Source: Oncomelania hupensis (lineage: Eukaryota; Mollusca; Gastropoda; Littorinimorpha; Pomatiopsidae). From it: a DNA stretch of 64,000 nucleotides. The stretch spans positions 13,218,215-13,282,214 of the forward strand of contig CM072514.1 of assembly GCA_036898135.1 (NCBI GenBank), given 5' to 3'. Positions 12,185 through 23,339 of this stretch are shown here, piece by piece; position 1 is the first letter of the stretch, and every line of letters begins with the position of its first letter. The position numbers and the translations under genes were made by a program. The notes under the pieces were generated by a model that saw only the letters and a program-made list of their open reading frames with translations, was not told the DNA's origin and searched no databases.

Positions 12185-12385
12185 TAGATTTCTAGCTAGG
12201 TTCTGGGCATCATATTACACAGATCACTCGAGAAGCTGGAAAGGGATTGGTGCACAGCCACGGCCACTTGAAAACAAGGAAGCCTTTCCCTTTCCCATAA
12301 TAATATCCCTATCCCGCGTCTCAACACCACGCTTCTTGGGCCATGCTTTATTAGTATATTTGTTCTTTAACTTGAGTGGGGGTGT

Positions 12386-12600
12386 GGGGCCGGGTAGCTC
12401 AGTTGGTAAGAGCGTCTTGCTAGTACCCGAAAGGTCGCTGGTTCGAATCCCGGATTGGTCAACGTGTGATCATATTATTTTCCTTTTTACCAACAACTGG
12501 CCCGCTGGTGTCAGTATAAATCGGTCCAGTAGTCACCTATATGCGAAAGTGTCGTGTGACTATAATCTACAAACAACAACAACGTGGGGGTGTGGGCATA
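12386..12600 (+). mobile_element. tRNA-derived SINE
   Basis: The A box TAGCTCAGTTGG and B box GGTTCGAATCC lie 46 bp apart (CCGGGTAGCTCAGTTGGTAA, CGCTGGTTCGAATCCCGG). The acceptor stem does not pair properly, and an unrelated body with an (AAC)n tail follows, so this is not a functional tRNA gene. Confidence 0.8.
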
Positions 12601-12689
12601 AGAAAGAGATTGGCGTGAGGAGGGGAGTGGGAGAGGGTGTTTTAAGCTTCTTTGTGTCGTTTGCTTTCCTCCGTATTTAAAAAAAACAA

Positions 12690-12985
12690 CAACTTATTTT
12701 GTTATAGAGTTATTTTGCTATAAAGTTATTTCGGTTTAAAGTTATTTTGTGATAAAGTTATTTCATTATAAAGTTATTTTATCATAGAGTTATTTTATTA
12801 TAAAGTTATTTTGTTATAGTTATTTTATTATAAAGTTATTTTGTTATAGTTTTTTTTATTATAAAGTTATTTTATTATAGAATTATTTTGTTCTAAAGTT
12901 ATTTTGTTATAGAATTATTTTGTTCTAAAGTTATTTTTGTTATAACGCTATTTTGTATAAGGTTATTTTGTTATACTAACTGTTA
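12690..12985. repeat. AT-rich tandem repeat, 16-19 bp units
   Basis: Degenerate units of AAAGTTATTTTGTTATAG. Confidence 0.9.
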
Positions 12986-13094
12986 TCAGTGCTAGCCCCA
13001 AGGGCAAGATGTAAAAAATCACACCTAGGACTTACTCCTTTACCCTTGTTAAATAAACGTGTTATCTTATTGTATGTATAGTGTAGTGTGTGAG

Positions 13095-13167
13095 CCATTT
13101 GTCCCACTGAATGCGTGTGAGAAAAGCGCCTTGAGCAAACGTATTGTCTGATTTTGCGCTATATAAA

Positions 13168-13245
<78 letters not shown>
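13095..13245 (+). mobile_element. SINE 3' end with (ATT)n tail
   Basis: AAGCGCCTTGAGCAAACG and GATTTTGCGCTATATAAAAT precede a pure (ATT)n of about 72 bp. Similar TTGCGCTAT...(ATT)n tails occur at 44,135-44,185 and, inverted, at 40,160-40,260. Confidence 0.7.
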
Positions 13246-13247
<2 letters not shown>

Positions 13248-13285
13248 CTAATCATTGTTAATAGTGGTAGTGGTAGTGATAGTGT

Positions 13286-13340
13286 AGTCCTGATTCGGCT
13301 CTTTGTAGTCCGCTGGACCCTATAAATAAAGACCAACTAA
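13286..13340 (+). mobile_element. SINE-B 3'-end fragment
   Basis: GTCCTGATTCGGCTC...GTCCGCTGGACC matches the 3' segment of SINE-B, with tail TATAAATAAAGACC. Confidence 0.55.
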
Positions 13341-13344
13341 CTAA

Positions 13345-13585
<241 letters not shown>

Positions 13586-13830
13586 AAATAATCCAATCAA
13601 ATCGACTGTCCCTATATGGGGCAAACCCTCCTGCCAAGACGGCAAAGTGAGAAGCATACAAGTCATAAATAAGAAACCTCCGTGACAGCAGTAGTAGCTT
13701 ACTACGTAGCAAACTGACTTGACCATCCTAGGAGGCAGCGTATTTGATGCAGCTTGTTTCCTCATGTACAGCTTTTCAAGGATTTGTATTGATGTCCGTG
13801 TCCATCCTCCTGTCTCTCTGTATGTGTGTT

Positions 13831-13960
<130 letters not shown>

Positions 13961-14429
13961 CACCTCAAGCTATTCTTCTTCTTTTCTTTTCCAACGCTGT
14001 CATCATTTCTGGTATCTTATAGTTGTAGCATTGTAAGGACACGACGACGATGATGATGATGACTTAAACAAATCTATGACAATGACGGCGAGAATGATAA
14101 TAAATTTATTTAATTCTATGACAATAAAGAATACTATATTACACACACACACACACCACACACACACACACGCGCGCACACATTCACATATAGCATACAC
14201 ATATAACGATCACCGCAATTTAAGCACGCTTCTCCAGCCAACATTTCTGTGCAATAATAGAGAAATATAAATCTGAACCCCAAATTAAAAAAATAATAAT
14301 TTTTTTACACGTACAAAATAAAAGCCTAGTTACATTTATATTTTAACATGAACAGCAAGTAGCAAAGTAGCGTATTACAAAACCATCAATTTAAAAACAG
14401 TATCTACTCACATAATTTTCACGAAACAC

Positions 14430-14850
14430 AGTGTAGAGAGTTTGTATTCCAACACAACGTAGAGTGCTTACACCAACCAAAAGATGTGTGAAGTCCAACC
14501 AAAATGTGTTGTAGTGCAACACAAAATAGACTGTTTAGTCCAACAAAAACTGTGTGTAGTCCAACCGAAAAGTGCGTAGTCCAACAAAAATGTGTGTAGT
14601 CTAACCAAACTGTAGTCCAACCCAAAATAGATTGTTTCTTCCAACCGAAATGTGTGTAGTCTAACTGAAATATTTGTAGTCTAACCGAAATGTATGTAGT
14701 CTGACCAAGTATATAGGCTTACAAAACAAAATCGATTGTTTTTAGTCCAGCATAGGAACACGTGTTTGTAGTCCTACAAAAAACTAGATAAATTGTTGTC
14801 TTAAACACAGTAGAAAGAGCATGTAGTCCAACAGTGTAGTCTTAATAGAG
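14430..14850. repeat. Degenerate tandem repeat around GTAGTCCAACC
   Basis: Units of about 20-40 bp with AATGTGTGTAGTCYAACCGA, decaying towards the right. Confidence 0.85.
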
Positions 14851-15415
14851 GGAGAGCATGCAGCCTAACAAAGCTACTGTAAGAAAGTGAGCGCCCTTGA
14901 AGACGTCAAGATGGCCACTGCTGTCGTTATGACAATTCTTGTCATGATATATTACAGAGGGCGGAGCTCCGAAGAGGAGCAAACTTCTTGTTTTCTCCAA
15001 GCAGAAGTTGACGTTTTGATGTTGATGTTGATGTCTTGTATAGTGCAGTCCTCAAGGTCGATAGACATGCTCATTGCGATGTAAATGAAATGGAAAAACG
15101 GCGATTTAAACACAAAGCTTATCATCCACCAGATTAGGGGATTACTGTTAAGTTCTCTGATCAGACTTTTAAAAAGTAACTGTGTTCATCTATATACAGT
15201 TCATGATAAAGTATGTTTAGACTACATGAGTTTTTAGTGACTTCTTGACGCATTATTATACATTTTATCTTTGTTTCACCTTAAAAAAGAGCTTTAAATC
15301 AACTTCAAAGTTGTTTTGTTGTTGTTCTTTGTTTGTCTGACTTCGCATTGTATTGTCTTTATCTTCTTTTTCTGTCTGCATTTATATTAAAATAGAACTG
15401 TGTGGTGTCATTGGC

Positions 15416-15890
15416 CACTTCGTTTTCAATAAACTCCTATCCTATCCTATCCTATCCTGTTCTATCCAGTAACTCGGAGGTCGTAGGGGCACCACAGATG
15501 ATCGTTTAACCAGCGTACTCCATCTTTCTCTGTCCTCAGCAACCCTGATTGTTTCGCTCAGTGTCAAACCAGTCCATTCTCGAATGTTGTCCTCCCACCT
15601 CTTTTTCGGTCTCCCTCTTCTTTTACCTCCTTGCACTGTGCCTTGCAGGATGGTCTTTGCAAGACCTGATGATCTGGTGACATGGCCATACCATCGGAGT
15701 TTCCGTTTCTTCACCACTGTGAGCACGTCATCGTGTTGTCCAATGGCTTGTGTGATGGTCTGTCGGACTTCGTCGTTGGTGATGTGCTGGGTATAGGAAA
15801 TGCCCAGAAGTCTTCTGTAGCACCTCATCTCCATGCTTTGTATTCTTCGTTGTAGGTCTGCTGCGAGGGTCCACGTTTCGCAAGCGTATA
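15416..15890 (-). mobile_element. LINE 3' fragment, (GGATA)n-tailed family
   Basis: The minus-strand frame 15442-15834 encodes [20 protein letters not shown] through [20 protein letters not shown]. Its (CCTAT)n tail lies at 15437-15457. It is 5'-truncated. Confidence 0.9.
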
Positions 15891-16002
15891 GACGTCATTG
15901 GCCTCAACTCATTGCCCTTCCCTGGATAAGACAGTAGCAGAGGGCAGGAGAACAGGTCACGTGAAGAGATGACATCAGTATGCAACATGGAATAGAGGGA
16001 GG

Positions 16003-16005
<3 letters not shown>

Positions 16006-16062
<57 letters not shown>
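16006..16062. repeat. (GA)n microsatellite
   Basis: Pure GA; a second lies at 16394-16449. Confidence 0.95.
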
Positions 16063-16063
<1 letters not shown>

Positions 16064-16149
16064 TGTGCGTGTTTTGCATGTGTGTGGGTATGTCTGTGTG
16101 GTGAGCAACATAGGCGCTCGCGTGTCCAGATACAAGCGCCTGTGGTGGG

Positions 16150-16246
16150 TAAAGGGTCGTTGGTGATATGCTGGATATAGGAAATGCCCAGCAGTCTTCT
16201 ATAGTACCTCATCTCCATGCTTTGTATTCTTCGTTATAGGTCTGTA
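16150..16246 (-). mobile_element. Second short piece of the same LINE
   Basis: It repeats the GTCGTTGGTGATATGCTGG to TTGTATTCTTCGTTATAGG segment found at 15,770-15,858, in the same orientation, after a (GA)n tract. It may be a local duplication or a separate insertion. Confidence 0.75.
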
Positions 16247-16391
16247 TCTCACCACAAAAAAGAGTGATTCAAGCCGCACAAATAATATAATAATGGTAAT
16301 AGAAAAATGGTGAAACAATGGATGTCTAATATAAGGAGTAAAAAAGCAACATGCGCTGTATAATTCTATGTCTTCTTTTTATTATTTTAAT

Positions 16392-16452
<61 letters not shown>

Positions 16453-16749
16453 TCACATTAATTACTGTCAGCGTAGACAACCTCGACTTGTAACAAATAA
16501 GTCGGGACTTGTACCGAAAAACAAATCTTAGCTTAAAAACACCTTTTCTTCTTCTTTGTTATGTGTGTGTGTGTGTGGCAGGTGGAGTGAATATGTGTGT
16601 ATGTGCGTGTGTGTGGTGGTGGTGTGTTTGTGTGTGTGATGGCAATGTGTGTGTGTGTGTGGCTAGGTAGAAACGTCTTTATTCTGACATACACTTGAAC
16701 CTGTACGTACTTTCTTTTGACGGACCCCGTTATTTTGACGTCAAAACAG

Positions 16750-16845
16750 TGTTCCGTTAGGATTAGGGCTGTGTTAGGCTTAGGGTTAGGTTACGGGTTA
16801 GGGTTTGGGTTAGGGTTAAGGGTTAGGGTTAGGGTTAGGGATAGC
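16750..16845 (+). repeat. Interstitial telomere-like TTAGGG array
   Basis: Degenerate then regular GGGTTAGGGTTAGGGTTAGG. It is preceded by TTTTGACGTCAAAACAGTG. A shorter copy with the same left flank is at 58,495-58,545. Confidence 0.9.
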
Positions 16846-17482
16846 TTCAAAAATTGGAAAATGTCAAAATAGTGTCAAAGAAATGGAAAGTGTGTCAAAA
16901 TAATCCCTGTTTTTTTTCACAACAGTCATCAGAACGTCGTTTTTACAAAAATGTGTGTGTGTAAATTAACTGTACACTTTTTGCAATAACGTATTAAAAC
17001 TGAAAGCTAAATATATTTGTTTTTAAAGCTAACCCCGACAAATCAGACCTTGTCACTTGTTGGGGAAGACCTGGTACTGACACACTTGCACATAATTATG
17101 AAAACCGTTTGCTGTAGACATTAGTCACTCCATGATGGATTTCATTTAAATAACTTCTTGACAGTTACGTCTTCCTTATTTCTTTCTGTGTGTACCTTCT
17201 AAGTCGCATTGTCATTGATCATGTGTATATGCTGGTACTTTTGGTGTAGCTGTGTGCCAACGACACGACAAATAACTATAAGAAAAATTATGCAGCATAC
17301 AAAAAAGATATATGGCAATCAATATTAAGGTTGCAATTACACATTACATAACAAACAACCCAATGCATAACAAATAATCAAGTAGCGCAATGCGAAACGG
17401 TTGACAAAATCAGTGGATAGGTCGTATTAAGGTAATTTTTCCTTAATATGTTCGTTTGAATGAAGAGAGAGTGCTACGCGAT

Positions 17483-18061
17483 CTAATGTTTTAAAGGAAG
17501 AGAGTTCCAGAGTATAGGTCCTGAGAACGCAAAACTATTCTTAAACAGGGCTATTCGTGTTCGAAGAAGGATGTATTTGTTGGCCCCGTAACGTTCTGTG
17601 GCAGCGGTTAATAGTTGGCTTAAATAAGATGGTGTCAGGCCATGTGGCACTCTAAACAAGAGGGTCACAATGTGGAATGAAAACTGATGGTATAAGGACA
17701 TTGCTGCTATAAGTTTTTTTCCGATGATGAAAGACTGGGATCAGCAATGATAACATTCTCTGCTCTACGGTGCAAGGAGTTTAGTTTATTGATGTGCGCT
17801 TCTCCTGCACCACACCATACTGATGGCGCATAATTGAGATGTCAAAGGCAGTGGGACGTGGAAAACTTTCTTCTCGCTTGAGGACCGACCCAATATTTTG
17901 TTTAATTTACCTAAGAGGTACAGATTTTTGGAGACAAGTTTGCAAATGTAATCTACATGTTTATGCCATCTAAGTTTATGATCAATAATAACTCCAAGCA
18001 CGCGATGAGTGTCAACTTCGATCAAAGTCAGAGCGGCGTTTTCTGATGTTTGTGCCTGCAC
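17483..18061 (-). pseudogene. Degenerate CR1/L2-like LINE fragment
   Basis: One frame (17786-18061) encodes RVLGVIIDHKLRWHKHVDYI and KNLYLLGKLNKI, the post-RT region. Another (17483-17701) encodes GLTPSYLSQLL and SGPILWNSLP, the C-terminal hallmark of CR1/L2/Rex-type LINEs. Frames are broken between them. Confidence 0.8.
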
Positions 18062-18239
18062 GTTATGGCCATGCTCTTAGTCCTTTTTGGATGTAGAAAC
18101 GTTTTTAATATTATTGCACCATAGTGCAACTTTGTTAATTGCCTCCTAAATATCTGACTGAATTTTGTTTAGGTCATGAGAAGCAGTGTAGATAGAGCTG
18201 TCATCAGCAAATAGATCACAGGATAAAGAACTTTCAGGT

Positions 18240-18335
18240 ATGTGCTGAGGACAGAGAAAGATGGAGTACGCTGGTTAAACGATCATATGTGGTGCCCCAA
18301 CGACCTTCGAGTTACGGGATGAGATAGAATAGGTT
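18240..18335 (+). mobile_element. LINE 3' terminus, (GGATA)n-tailed family
   Basis: It matches the last ~95 bases of the LINE at 53,520-53,608 (GACAGAGAAAGATGGAGTAC, CCTTCGAGTTACGGGAT) and lies tail-to-tail with the reverse transcriptase piece that follows. Confidence 0.85.
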
Positions 18336-18339
18336 GTAC

Positions 18340-18640
18340 ACACTCACGGTTGCCCACAGAGCTGCATGCCAGACTCGGTCAAACGCTTTCTTGAAGTCTA
18401 CAAACACAGGATATTGATGTTGGTGCTGTAGGTATTTCTCGCAGATTATTCTGAGGTTGAAAAATCTGTCCAGTGGTACTTCGCCCTGCCCTGAAACCTG
18501 TTTGTTCTTCAGTTATGATTTGTTCAGCTTGGGGTTTCAACCTGTTGAGTATTATTTTCAGGAAGATTTTGTTGGGATGGCTTATGAGGCTGATGGTGCT
18601 GTAATTTTCACACTCCTGAAGTGTGGACATCAACAGGATC
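18340..18640 (-). pseudogene. LINE reverse transcriptase fragment
   Basis: In minus sense it encodes NRLKPQAEQIITEEQTGFRA and, in a shifted frame, VFVDFKKAFDRVWHAALWAT. These are the RT palm motifs of a non-LTR retrotransposon. It is frameshifted and truncated. Confidence 0.85.
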
Positions 18641-19190
18641 TAATGCAAGGAAAACATTTGATTTATTTCATTTAAATTTAATTTAATGACTACATGCTCT
18701 GGGTGCTCGACACCCAATTAAGTTGTACTTTTTTACATCGTTAATGTACATGTTGATATTATAAGTATTGCAAAATAGTCACATTTTATATAGCAGGGGT
18801 CAATTCTAGACTCTCTATCTCTCTGTCTCTATCTGTCTCTCCAGTTCACTTTCTCTGATTGTGCACCAAAGTGGCATTGTATTGTATTGTATTGTATTGT
18901 ATTGTATGCAATTTCAAAGGTCTATTTACTTGAACCTCGCTATTCTAATCTAGTATTTCATTATTCATTTTACTTGAACCTCGCTATTCTAATATAGTAT
19001 GTCATTATTCATTCATTCAAGGTTGGTTGTTTGTTCCAGTATTTAGACGTGCAGCTTCATCCATCATCATCATCAGTTATGATTCATCCCCCTCATTATC
19101 ATATAACCTCCTTCACCAGCGATAACAAGGCTTAGATGGGCATCAAAACGTCACTTTCGTATTGTTACCATTGTTCTCATACAGAGCTTC

Positions 19191-19470
19191 TTCAGCTTAA
19201 AGGCCACTCAAGGTGCTGGCCAAACCAGGATCGCAAAGGCGAGACCTCTTTTTGTGCACATTGCTTACCGCCCCAGACACCTGGGCAATCCTGACGACCA
19301 ACGGGGGGATGTGGGGGACGAGGGAGAAGGGGGTTCTAGTGCATGCTGGTTGGATTTATGTAGCTGGCGCTCACTCCTTCTGAAACATGAGCGTCAGGAT
19401 CTTTAAAGCTCGAGCGATGGAATGCATGCGTGCACATGAATCGCCAAAATGACATTTTCCGTAAAATACT
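19191..19470 (-). mobile_element. SINE-A fragment
   Basis: The reverse complement of SINE-A 3' sequence is visible: AGCTTAAAGGCCACTCAAGG then GCTGGCC, CCTGGGCAATCCTGACG, and GAGCGTCAGGATCTTTAAAG. Confidence 0.75.
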
Positions 19471-19539
19471 AATACTGCACCTCTGCTACCGAATTTCACT
19501 GTGAAAGTATATTACACTGCTGCACCCAATTTCACTGCA

Positions 19540-20252
19540 GAAGAAGAGAGACGGAAAAAGAGATTACATTACATTACATTATTATTGCTTTAGGTCCAGC
19601 GGACTCTTCCGAGCCAAATCAGGACCGGACAACCCCCGATCCGCATAAAAGATCTGCTGAAACAACCCTAGTGGTAAAACCGAAAGCTCTCCACCAGCCA
19701 GTCACTTTACAATAAAGACATCCCACGCAGGGGACGGCTGAGGCTTCACCCCAACTTATCGAACCCCCGTTTACAAAAACAAAATAGAATACAAACATCA
19801 TTATAAATTATCAACAAAACACATACATATAAAATGCCTACATTGCTAAATAATAACATCATAGGAAGCCCTAGTGACCACCTGGCAGAAAGCGTCCAAT
19901 ATTCCCAAGCTGATCCAACAGACCTCATACACAAATAAGGAGTCTTGTCCCGGAAGAGTTTTCAAGAAAAATGGTAGAAGACTGGGCTAGCGAAGAAGAC
20001 GATAGTATAGCAGATTGATAGAACAGAGCAGGAATGAGAAAGAGCAAATGAGAAAGACAGCGACAGTGGGAATTTAAAGCACTAAATTTCCAGAAAGTGG
20101 GGATACTATTTATACTGAAACCCCCGGCACCCCAACGGGGGTGGAAAAAGAGATGGGAGGACAACATTCGAGAATGGACTGGCTTAACACTGAACGAAGC
20201 CATGAGGGTTAACGAGAACAGAGAAAGATGGAGTACGCTGGAAAAACGATGA
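19540..20252 (+). mobile_element. LINE 3' fragment interrupted by SINE-B
   Basis: GAAGAAGAGAGAC|GGAAAAAGAG (to 19562) continues after the SINE-B insertion as GGAAAAAGAG|ATGGGAGGACAAC (from 20143). It encodes the [14 protein letters not shown] region. Confidence 0.85.
19563..20142 (-). mobile_element. SINE-B copy 3
   Basis: The 580 bp is flanked by GGAAAAAGAG (19553-19562, 20143-20152) and inserted into a LINE fragment. Confidence 0.92.
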
Positions 20253-20640
20253 TCTGTATACATATATATCTATCTACGTTACCTAACAAAGACTGGACAG
20301 CACAGGCGAACAAGGAATACGTATAATTAATCTCACACCTTGACAAGGGCGATGAAGGATGAAAGTGTTCCTGCCTATAATGAGTAAATTTACTTTCCCT
20401 GTGGTTGGTTGTTTTATTAACGTCTTTTTTCATCAAGATGATAAAGACCATACATACAGATTCACGCATTTAAACAGACACATATAAACACATACGTACA
20501 CACAGGGACTATTAATATCTATCTAACAGAACAATAACAATTTCAGTTAAATAAAACGAGCGACTGGAGAATTGATTAAAGCTTTTGCCAATCCCACACT
20601 TAATTCATTACTAATGTTTTAACTGATGTTATAGTATTTA

Positions 20641-20991
20641 TTTCAAGGGGCTAAAGAGGATGAATCTGAATACAATCAAATAATATATGTTTTAGAGTTT
20701 GAGGTTCATCACAAATGCACTTTACTTTTTTACAATATTTGGTTTTAATTGAATTTAATATATTCTGTTTGCCGTAGATAAAACTTCTGGGAAATCCACG
20801 AAGATTTGTATAGTTTGTATAGAACTGAAGTTTCTTTACAAGATCATTTTCAATATTGTTTTGAATTTCTTTGGAAGACATATTTAATTTAATTGTTATG
20901 GAATTAATATTTAATGCACCTAATTTTGCAGCATGATCAGCCCAATCATTATATACAAATCCACAATGTGATGGAATCCAACAAAAGGTCA
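20641..20991 (-). pseudogene. LINE RNase H, C-terminal half (split by the LTR element)
   Basis: It encodes FCWIPSHCGFVYNDWADHAA and later CICDEPQTLKHILFDC, the conserved end of an RNase H domain and the cysteine/histidine tail typical of I/Jockey-type LINEs. The first half of the domain is across the LTR element at 26888-27250. Confidence 0.85.
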
Positions 20992-20996
20992 CTTCA

Positions 20997-21628
20997 TGTT
21001 ACACTCGATATGATGTTGGTGTTTTTCTATCAGTATCTGATTCAGCCCCGATGCTTGAATTCCTGATAGGCGTGTGTAACTCAGATTCGTTTATCCACGC
21101 AGCCTGCTCAATCATCAACAAGATACGGAGTCGACGTATAAAGTTTTCCACTTTTATTCAGCACACATCAACAACTGCATACAATCGCTTTCCACTTTCA
21201 ACTCTTACTTCCAACTCACTATCAACAACAATAATTCCTCAAAATAGTACAGCACATAATTATATAGTCTCTCTCTCTTTTCCCGAACAATTTAGAACAC
21301 GGTAGACTAGAATGACGCACTACAGCCAATCAAATAAAAGATCGTCATCACTGACTTACGTCATACATCTCTCTACACATACCTGGAACGTTCTCTTACT
21401 TCGACATTTATCGGGAAATTTCTATCGAGAGTAAACACGCAGATCCAGAGAATTCTCCAATAATATCGACTAACGCAAATTATCAACGTTATACAAAGCC
21501 TCTCCTAACAACAATGCAAACTCAAATCAAAGGTAAATAAACTCCATTATTGAATACTTTGCAAAACGAAACGATTAGATCTATCGTGCGCGTTTCAGAC
21601 ATACTTTCGTTCGCGTTTCAACGTAACA
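20997..21628 (-). repeat. 3' LTR of the complete LTR retrotransposon
   Basis: This is a 632 bp direct repeat of 26249-26882. It is preceded in minus-strand sense by the polypurine tract at 21629-21643. Confidence 0.95.
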
Positions 21629-21815
21629 TAACCCCCCACTCAAGAAGAAATTTACCCAATTTCTTTCAACAACGTTGAAACGTAATGCACAAACAAAGTC
21701 TTAATTCTGGACTTTCTGAATACTGTCATTGTGCTCAGTTCATTCACACAGAGTCAATGTTTTTCCATCCGCGAGTCTATCTGGATATCGTCAATGTTCA
21801 CATTTATCTACACAG

Positions 21816-23339
21816 TCAATGTTTTTTCATCCGCAAGCAAACGACGCCCTCGTCAGTTGCGGTTGTCATCGGCCCAGGGTCAAAGACGATGATCAAGTGG
21901 GCTTTCCTGGAATCAGTGCATCCTCCGTTGTCTCCTTCTTCCGTCGGATGTTCGACGCAGTCGACGTTGTCAGCTCCCAGGATGCACTTGCTGGGTCTCA
22001 CGATCAGGTTGGCTTCTTGAAGACGGTGGAACAGCTCCCTCAAGGTCTGCAGATGCTCTTCCCAGGTGTGGGTGTGGACTAGCAGGTCGTCCCAGTAACA
22101 CACGACATTGTCCATCCCTTTGAGCATCTTCTTCATTCCTCTCTTCAGGGTAGCTCCGCTGTTGACCATGCCAAAGGGCATCCTTAGGTACTCGTACGTC
22201 CCATCAGGAGTTATGAAAGCAGTCTTTGGTATGTCCTGTTGACGCACGGGGACTTGCCAATAACCCTTGCTGAGGTCACTCTTTGAGAAGATTCTACTCC
22301 CCGATAATTGGCGGAAGAGGTCTGCTGCGGTAGGCATCGGCTCAGGGTCGAAGACGGTGATCTTATTAACCTTCCTGTAGTCGATGCATACTCGGTTGCT
22401 CCCGTCCTTCTTCTTCACGACCACGACAGGGGACGCGTAGGGGGAACTGGACTCCCTGATGATGCCCATCTTCAGCATCTCATCGATGTCTTCCTTCAAG
22501 GATTCACGAGCCTTGAAAGAGATCGGGAAGGGTTTCGATCGAACGGGAATATTTGAAGTGAGGTGGACTTCATGTTCGACCAAAGTCGTAGAGCCTGGGA
22601 CATCGCTGAAGCTATGGAGAAACTCACCCATAAGGTCCTTGAGCTCCATCTTTTGACCTTCCGTCAAGCGTGGTCCTAGCTTAACATCATTGATGCCTTC
22701 TTTGCAATGGAAGTCTCCCAGTTCCAACAGTTCCTCGCTGTCAAAGCTGTCGTCGATCTCAGCTGCTGTTGCTGCCTGCACAGTCTCTGATGGCCTTTCC
22801 ACGTACAGCTTAAGGAGGTTGGCGTGGTATATCTTGGAATGCTGGCCGACCTTCACCTTGTAGTCGTTGATTCCCACCACGGTCTCCACTGCATACGGGC
22901 CTTTCCACTGCATCAGCAACTTATTATGATCGGTAGGTAGCAGCACCAGCACTTTGTTGCCAGGTTTGAACTTCCTGTTCACAGCCCTACGATCATAGTA
23001 GTGCTTTCCACAGTCCTGGGACTTCTTCAGGTTTTCTCTGGCTATCTCGAGAGTCTGCTCCAGCTTCTCTCGTAGCTCAAACACGTACTGATAACTGTTC
23101 TTCACCTCTGGGGTGTCTACTTCTTTCGTCCACAGTTCTTTCAGGATGTGCATCGGCCCTCTGATGGTTCTTCCGTATAGCAGCTCGAACGGAGAAAAGC
23201 CGGTGGACTCTTGCGGTACTTCTCTGTAGGCGAAAAGTGGGCGTTGATGTAGCGATGCCGTTGTCTGGGCTGCTCGCTGCACAGTTTCTTCAGGGTGGAC
23301 TTCAGCGTAGCATTGAACTTCTCGACGAGCCCGTTGCAC
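21816..23339 (-). pseudogene. Integrase C-terminus and reverse transcriptase of the LTR retrotransposon
   Basis: This 507-residue frame follows the integrase core by a frame change. Residues 34-60 complete the integrase (FAYREVPQESTGFSPFELLY). A GPY/F module (MQWKGPYAVETVVG) is near 143-156. Reverse transcriptase follows at about 265-460, with YASPVVVVKKKDGSNRVCID, FSKSDLSKGYWQ and the active site YWDD at 415-418. After GADNVDCV (residue 462) the sequence no longer matches a polymerase thumb or RNase H. Instead a fragment like the FDPEPMPTAAD block recurs (FDPGPMTTATD), so the 3' part of pol was deleted and replaced by a partial duplication. Confidence 0.92.

Noticed and set aside
16750..16845. 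Chromosome end or ancient telomere fusion
   Set aside because: The array is short and one-directional, lies between ordinary sequence, and shares its flank with another internal copy.
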